Shown here: in pieces, positions 6,521 to 7,124 of the stretch
Layout: every line of letters begins with the position of its first letter
Position numbering within the stretch: the first letter of the stretch is position 1
Source of the DNA: VGXO01 sp964614695
GTDB taxonomy: Bacteria > Planctomycetota > Phycisphaerae > Phycisphaerales > SM1A02
Direction: 5' to 3'
NCBI GenBank assembly: GCA_964614695.1
Contig: CAZTMB010000133.1
Span: forward strand, 1 to 7,124
Length of the DNA stretch: 7,124 nucleotides
The notes under the pieces: model-generated
The model's database searches: none
Told to the model about the DNA's origin: nothing
Seen by the model: only the letters and a program-made list of their open reading frames with translations
Translations under genes and position numbers: made by a program

Positions 6521-7124
6521 ATGATCGAGACACCCACGGGAATCTGGACGGGTTCGGGCCGGCGTATGGCGAGGGTCGGGACTCTCCGGCTGATTGCGGC
6601 AGCGGCGTGCCTCGGCCTGCTCGCACCTGCCGCAATGGCGTCGGTCACCTGGACCAACTCCACCACGGCCAACGGGCTCGGGCACAACACCGTGAGCGGC
6701 GTCTACGAGAGCGGCGGCACGATCTACGCGGCGACTTACGGCGGCGTGAGCGTGTCGGCCAACGGTGGCACGAGCTGGACCAACTACACCACGGCGAACG
6801 GGCTCGCGAGCAGCTTCGTGTTGGGCGTCTACGCGAGCGGCAGCACGATCTACGCGGCGACCGGCGGCGGCGTGAGCGTGTCGGCCAACGGTGGCACGAA
6901 CTGGACCAACTCCACCATGGTCAACGGGCTCGGGAGCAACACCGTGCGCGGCGTCTACGCGAGCGGCAGCACGATCTACGCGGCGACCGACGGCGGCGTG
7001 AGCGTGTCGATCAACAATGGCGCGAGCTGGACCAACTACACCACGGTCAACGGGCTCGGAGCCAACTCCGTGTTCGGCGTCTACTCGAACGGCAGCACCA
7101 TCTACGCGGCGACCGGCGGCGGCG
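6521..7124 (+). CDS. Secreted tandem-repeat protein with Asp-box (BNR-like) beta-propeller repeats, 3' end beyond window
   Basis: The frame is open from 6521 to the window edge (201 codons visible, no stop). A signal peptide is clear: a basic n-region (RRMARVGTLR), a hydrophobic core (LIAAAACLGLLAPAA, residues 24-38) and an AMA|S cleavage site after residue 40. The mature protein goes straight into 42-residue repeats starting at W44. Each repeat has a GTIYAAT/STIYAAT strand, a GGVSVS strand and the turn SANGGTSW. That turn fits the Asp-box pattern S-x-D-x-G-x-x-W with Asn for Asp. Asp-box repeats build beta-propellers in sialidases, sortilins and related proteins; here a carbohydrate- or protein-binding or structural surface role is inference. 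The C terminus, which might carry a sorting signal such as PEP-CTERM, is outside the window. ATG 6566 is an alternative start that also gives a good signal peptide. Confidence 0.85.
   Translation, partial: MIETPTGIWTGSGRRMARVGTLRLIAAAACLGLLAPAAMASVTWTNSTTANGLGHNTVSGVYESGGTIYAATYGGVSVSANGGTSWTNYTTANGLASSFVLGVYASGSTIYAATGGGVSVSANGGTNWTNSTMVNGLGSNTVRGVYASGSTIYAATDGGVSVSINNGASWTNYTTVNGLGANSVFGVYSNGSTIYAATGGG
6650..7124 (+). repeat. 126-bp in-frame tandem repeats (3 full units plus a partial fourth)
   Basis: Units lie at 6650-6775, 6776-6901, 6902-7027 and 7028-7124 (97 of 126 nt, cut by the window end). By hand count, units 1 and 2 differ at 17 of 126 bases and units 2 and 3 at 18, so DNA identity is about 86%. 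Each unit encodes 42 residues beginning with WTN. The best-conserved core codes for GVY..SG.TIYAAT. Such similarity at DNA level implies fairly recent duplication or ongoing gene conversion among units. Confidence 0.93.

Noticed and set aside
6650..7124. Regular repeats considered as a CRISPR array
   Set aside because: The 126-bp units are contiguous, in frame, start with Trp-Thr-Asn codons and follow a signal peptide; there are no short repeats separated by unique spacers.

Overview
The window is GC-rich (about 70% by eye), strongly coding and bacterial. Codon choice is dominated by gcg, ctc, gag, atc and ggc. The layout and the secreted repeat protein at the right end resemble chromosomal DNA of Planctomycetota, perhaps the Phycisphaerae. 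No phylogenetic marker is present, so this placement is tentative; other high-GC phyla such as Myxococcota are not excluded.

Left edge (1-166): a complete tRNA-Asn(GUU) unit on the minus strand. It has a sigma-70-type promoter, a 72-nt tRNA without encoded CCA, and a Rho-independent terminator immediately downstream. Positions 167-397 hold no supportable gene.

Centre, plus strand: a UbiB/ADCK/AarF-family atypical kinase with two C-terminal membrane helices (401-2107). After a 97-nt gap come an RbsA/MglA-type two-domain sugar ABC ATPase (2205-3704) and its RbsC-type permease (3701-4750). These last two overlap by ATGA and are clearly one operon. Together they form the inner-membrane pump of a carbohydrate uptake (CUT2) transporter. 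No substrate-binding protein, kinase or regulator for it is in the window. The UbiB gene is probably a functionally separate neighbour.

Right part: a convergent 225-nt gap (4751-4975) leads to a minus-strand gene for a 410-aa protein that I do not recognise (4976-6208), with a possible helix-turn-helix near its N terminus. A 312-nt divergent gap follows (6209-6520), part of which looks protein-like. It separates this gene from a plus-strand gene that runs off the window (6521 onward). That gene encodes a secreted protein made of 42-residue (126-bp) tandem repeats of Asp-box/BNR type, most likely a beta-propeller. It is easy to miss because no stop codon lies inside the window.

A cross-cutting observation is that three genes (UbiB, the ABC ATPase and the unknown protein) have a TAnnnT -10-like hexamer ending 5-8 nt before the start codon and little or no Shine-Dalgarno sequence. 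This suggests leaderless transcripts. The permease and the repeat protein instead have GGAG-type ribosome binding sites. I found no clear novel defence, mobile or CRISPR system here. The most unusual items are the unknown HTH-like protein and the divergent repeat protein.
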